Assembly (NCBI GenBank): GCA_043718065.1
Contig: JAYSWJ010000015.1
Span: forward strand, 1-6,127
Length of the DNA: 6,127 bases
Source of the DNA: JAAFIP01 sp043718065
GTDB lineage: Bacteria; Pseudomonadota; Gammaproteobacteria; Burkholderiales; Burkholderiaceae_C
Reading direction: 5' to 3'
The notes under the pieces are model-generated. The model did not search any database, had not been told where the DNA came from, and saw only the letters and a list, made by a program, of their open reading frames with translations. Below are positions 5,276 to 6,127 of the stretch, in pieces; position 1 is the stretch's first letter; each line of letters begins with the position of its first letter. The position numbers and the translations under genes are program-made.

Positions 5276-6127
5276 TTACACAGCTTGCGTAGTTTGGGTG
5301 GCCTGCGCTGTCTGCGCTAACCCCAGCTCACGTTCAATCTGCTCAATGCTAGGCAGTGTAGACGCTAGCGTGCTGGGCAGTGCGCGCGTCAGCTCGAAGG
5401 TAGATATACCGATCGGTGTGTCCATGCCGCGCAGTGCGTATTCGGCGATCACCTCATTGTGCTGCTGGCACAAAATAAGCCCGATGGTGGGGGCGTCTTG
5501 TGCATGCCGCAGTTTGTCGTCGACCACGCTGCAGTAAAAATGCATCTTGCCTGCGTATTCAGGTTTAAAGGCACCGCGTTTTAGCTCTACCACCACAAAG
5601 CAGCGTAGGTGCAGGTGGTAGAACAACAGGTCGATATAAAAATCTTGGTCGCCCACCACCAGATGGTGCTGCCGCCCTACAAAGGCAAAGCCTTGGCCAA
5701 GTTCCAGCAAAAACTTCTCTAGGTGTTGGATGAGCCCTGTTTCTAATTCACGCTCAAGAAAGGGTTGCTCGAGCGTTAAAAAATCAAACAGGTAAGGGTC
5801 TTTCAGCGTTTGCTGCACCAGGTCAGACTGCGGCTGTGGCAGGCGCTGCATAAAGTTGCTGGTGGTTTTGCCTTGGCGGGTGTGGGCCGCAGTCTCCATT
5901 TGCATTTGCAGCACGCTGCGGCTCCAGCCGTTAGTTAGCGTGGCTTGCATGTACCAGTGGCGTGCGGCCAAGTCTTTGGTTTTTTCTATGAGCAGCAGGT
6001 GATGCCCCCACGGAATGGCTTGCACCAGTGCCGTGCTAAAAAGTGCCACGGTTTGTGGCACTTTTGCGGGCGCATCTATTTGTGCCACAGGCTGTGGCAC
6101 AAATGCAAGCGCGGGGTATTCGCGGTA
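5276..6127 (-). CDS. DUF1016/YhcG-type PD-(D/E)XK nuclease, N-terminus off window
   Basis: Putative DNA nuclease of the YhcG family; members are often annotated as PDDEXK nuclease-domain proteins and occur in mobile or restriction-linked contexts, with unclear function. The frame is open to the right edge, so the GTG at 6100 is probably internal; nine more codons upstream read YREYPALAF. Numbering from that GTG (274 residues), the tail of the N-terminal DUF1016 domain has IPWGHHLLLIEKTKD (29-43) and NGWSRSVL (57-64), then DPYLFDFLTL (101-110). The catalytic domain has GFAFVGRQ (137-144), DFYIDLLFYH (D157) and VVVELKRG (E172, K174), then FKPEYAGK and APTIGLILC. The active-site set is intact. 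The C-terminus ends in a low-complexity AQTAQATQTTQAV tail. It lies 31 bp upstream of the HAD gene on the same strand. No restriction or methylase partner is visible. Confidence 0.92.
   Translation of the reverse strand, partial: YREYPALAFVPQPVAQIDAPAKVPQTVALFSTALVQAIPWGHHLLLIEKTKDLAARHWYMQATLTNGWSRSVLQMQMETAAHTRQGKTTSNFMQRLPQPQSDLVQQTLKDPYLFDFLTLEQPFLERELETGLIQHLEKFLLELGQGFAFVGRQHHLVVGDQDFYIDLLFYHLHLRCFVVVELKRGAFKPEYAGKMHFYCSVVDDKLRHAQDAPTIGLILCQQHNEVIAEYALRGMDTPIGISTFELTRALPSTLASTLPSIEQIERELGLAQTAQATQTTQAV
6039..6104. repeat. Two 39-bp-periodic hairpins inside the nuclease gene
   Basis: Hairpin 1: AAAAGTGCCAC (6039-6049), 5-nt loop, GTGGCACTTTT (6055-6065), perfect 11-bp arms. Hairpin 2: ATTTGTGCCACAG (6078-6090), one base, CTGTGGCACAAAT (6092-6104), perfect 13-bp arms. 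The shared GTGCCAC and GTGGCAC cores are each spaced 39 bp apart, that is 13 codons, and yield a 13-residue protein repeat with the pattern AxAxVPQxVA in the region between the DUF1016 N-terminal part and the IPWGHH motif. Confidence 0.85.

Overview
The window most resembles a chromosomal accessory stretch of a betaproteobacterium, probably Burkholderiales/Comamonadaceae. This rests on the style of the UvrA and DUF1016-nuclease sequences and on a dispersed repeat with the core TAGCTGCTTGAGCAGG, which I associate from memory with that family. No rRNA, tRNA or CRISPR array is visible, so the taxonomy stays an inference.

Layout, left to right. (1) 2-1981, plus strand: the C-terminal part of a UvrA-type excinuclease ATPase, cut by the left edge. 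Its linker between the two ATPase halves carries an in-frame inverted pair of a GGGGTCAGA-type repeat. (2) 1982-2734: a gene-poor, repeat-rich stretch. It holds a copy of the dispersed repeat, a 184-bp imperfect palindrome with perfect 28-bp outer arms, a 59-bp tandem duplication and a second dispersed-repeat copy. (3) 2735-2831, minus strand: a roughly 95-bp remnant of the 3' end of a HAD phosphatase gene, homologous to the intact gene further right. (4) 2832-4428: a small module, all on the minus strand, with a VapBC toxin-antitoxin pair and an AT-rich gene for a two-helix membrane protein resembling DUF3592. (5) 4429-5244, minus strand: the intact HAD-IIB phosphatase gene, with another copy of the dispersed repeat read in frame inside it. 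(6) 5276-6127, minus strand: a DUF1016/YhcG-type PD-(D/E)XK nuclease gene, cut by the right edge, with a 39-bp periodic hairpin pair in its coding sequence.

The HAD 3' end therefore occurs twice in the same orientation, flanking the vapBC/membrane-protein module. This looks like a footprint of acquisition or recombination at the 3' end of the HAD gene. The differences between the two copies are mostly synonymous, so the remnant looks like part of a diverged functional allele rather than a recently decayed copy. No integrase or transposase is visible. A second theme is repeats that have become coding sequence: the uvrA linker, the HAD gene and the nuclease gene each contain repeat-derived or repeat-like in-frame segments. 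I see no clearly new multi-gene system; the membrane protein beside vapBC is the only uncharacterised gene with a plausible system context.
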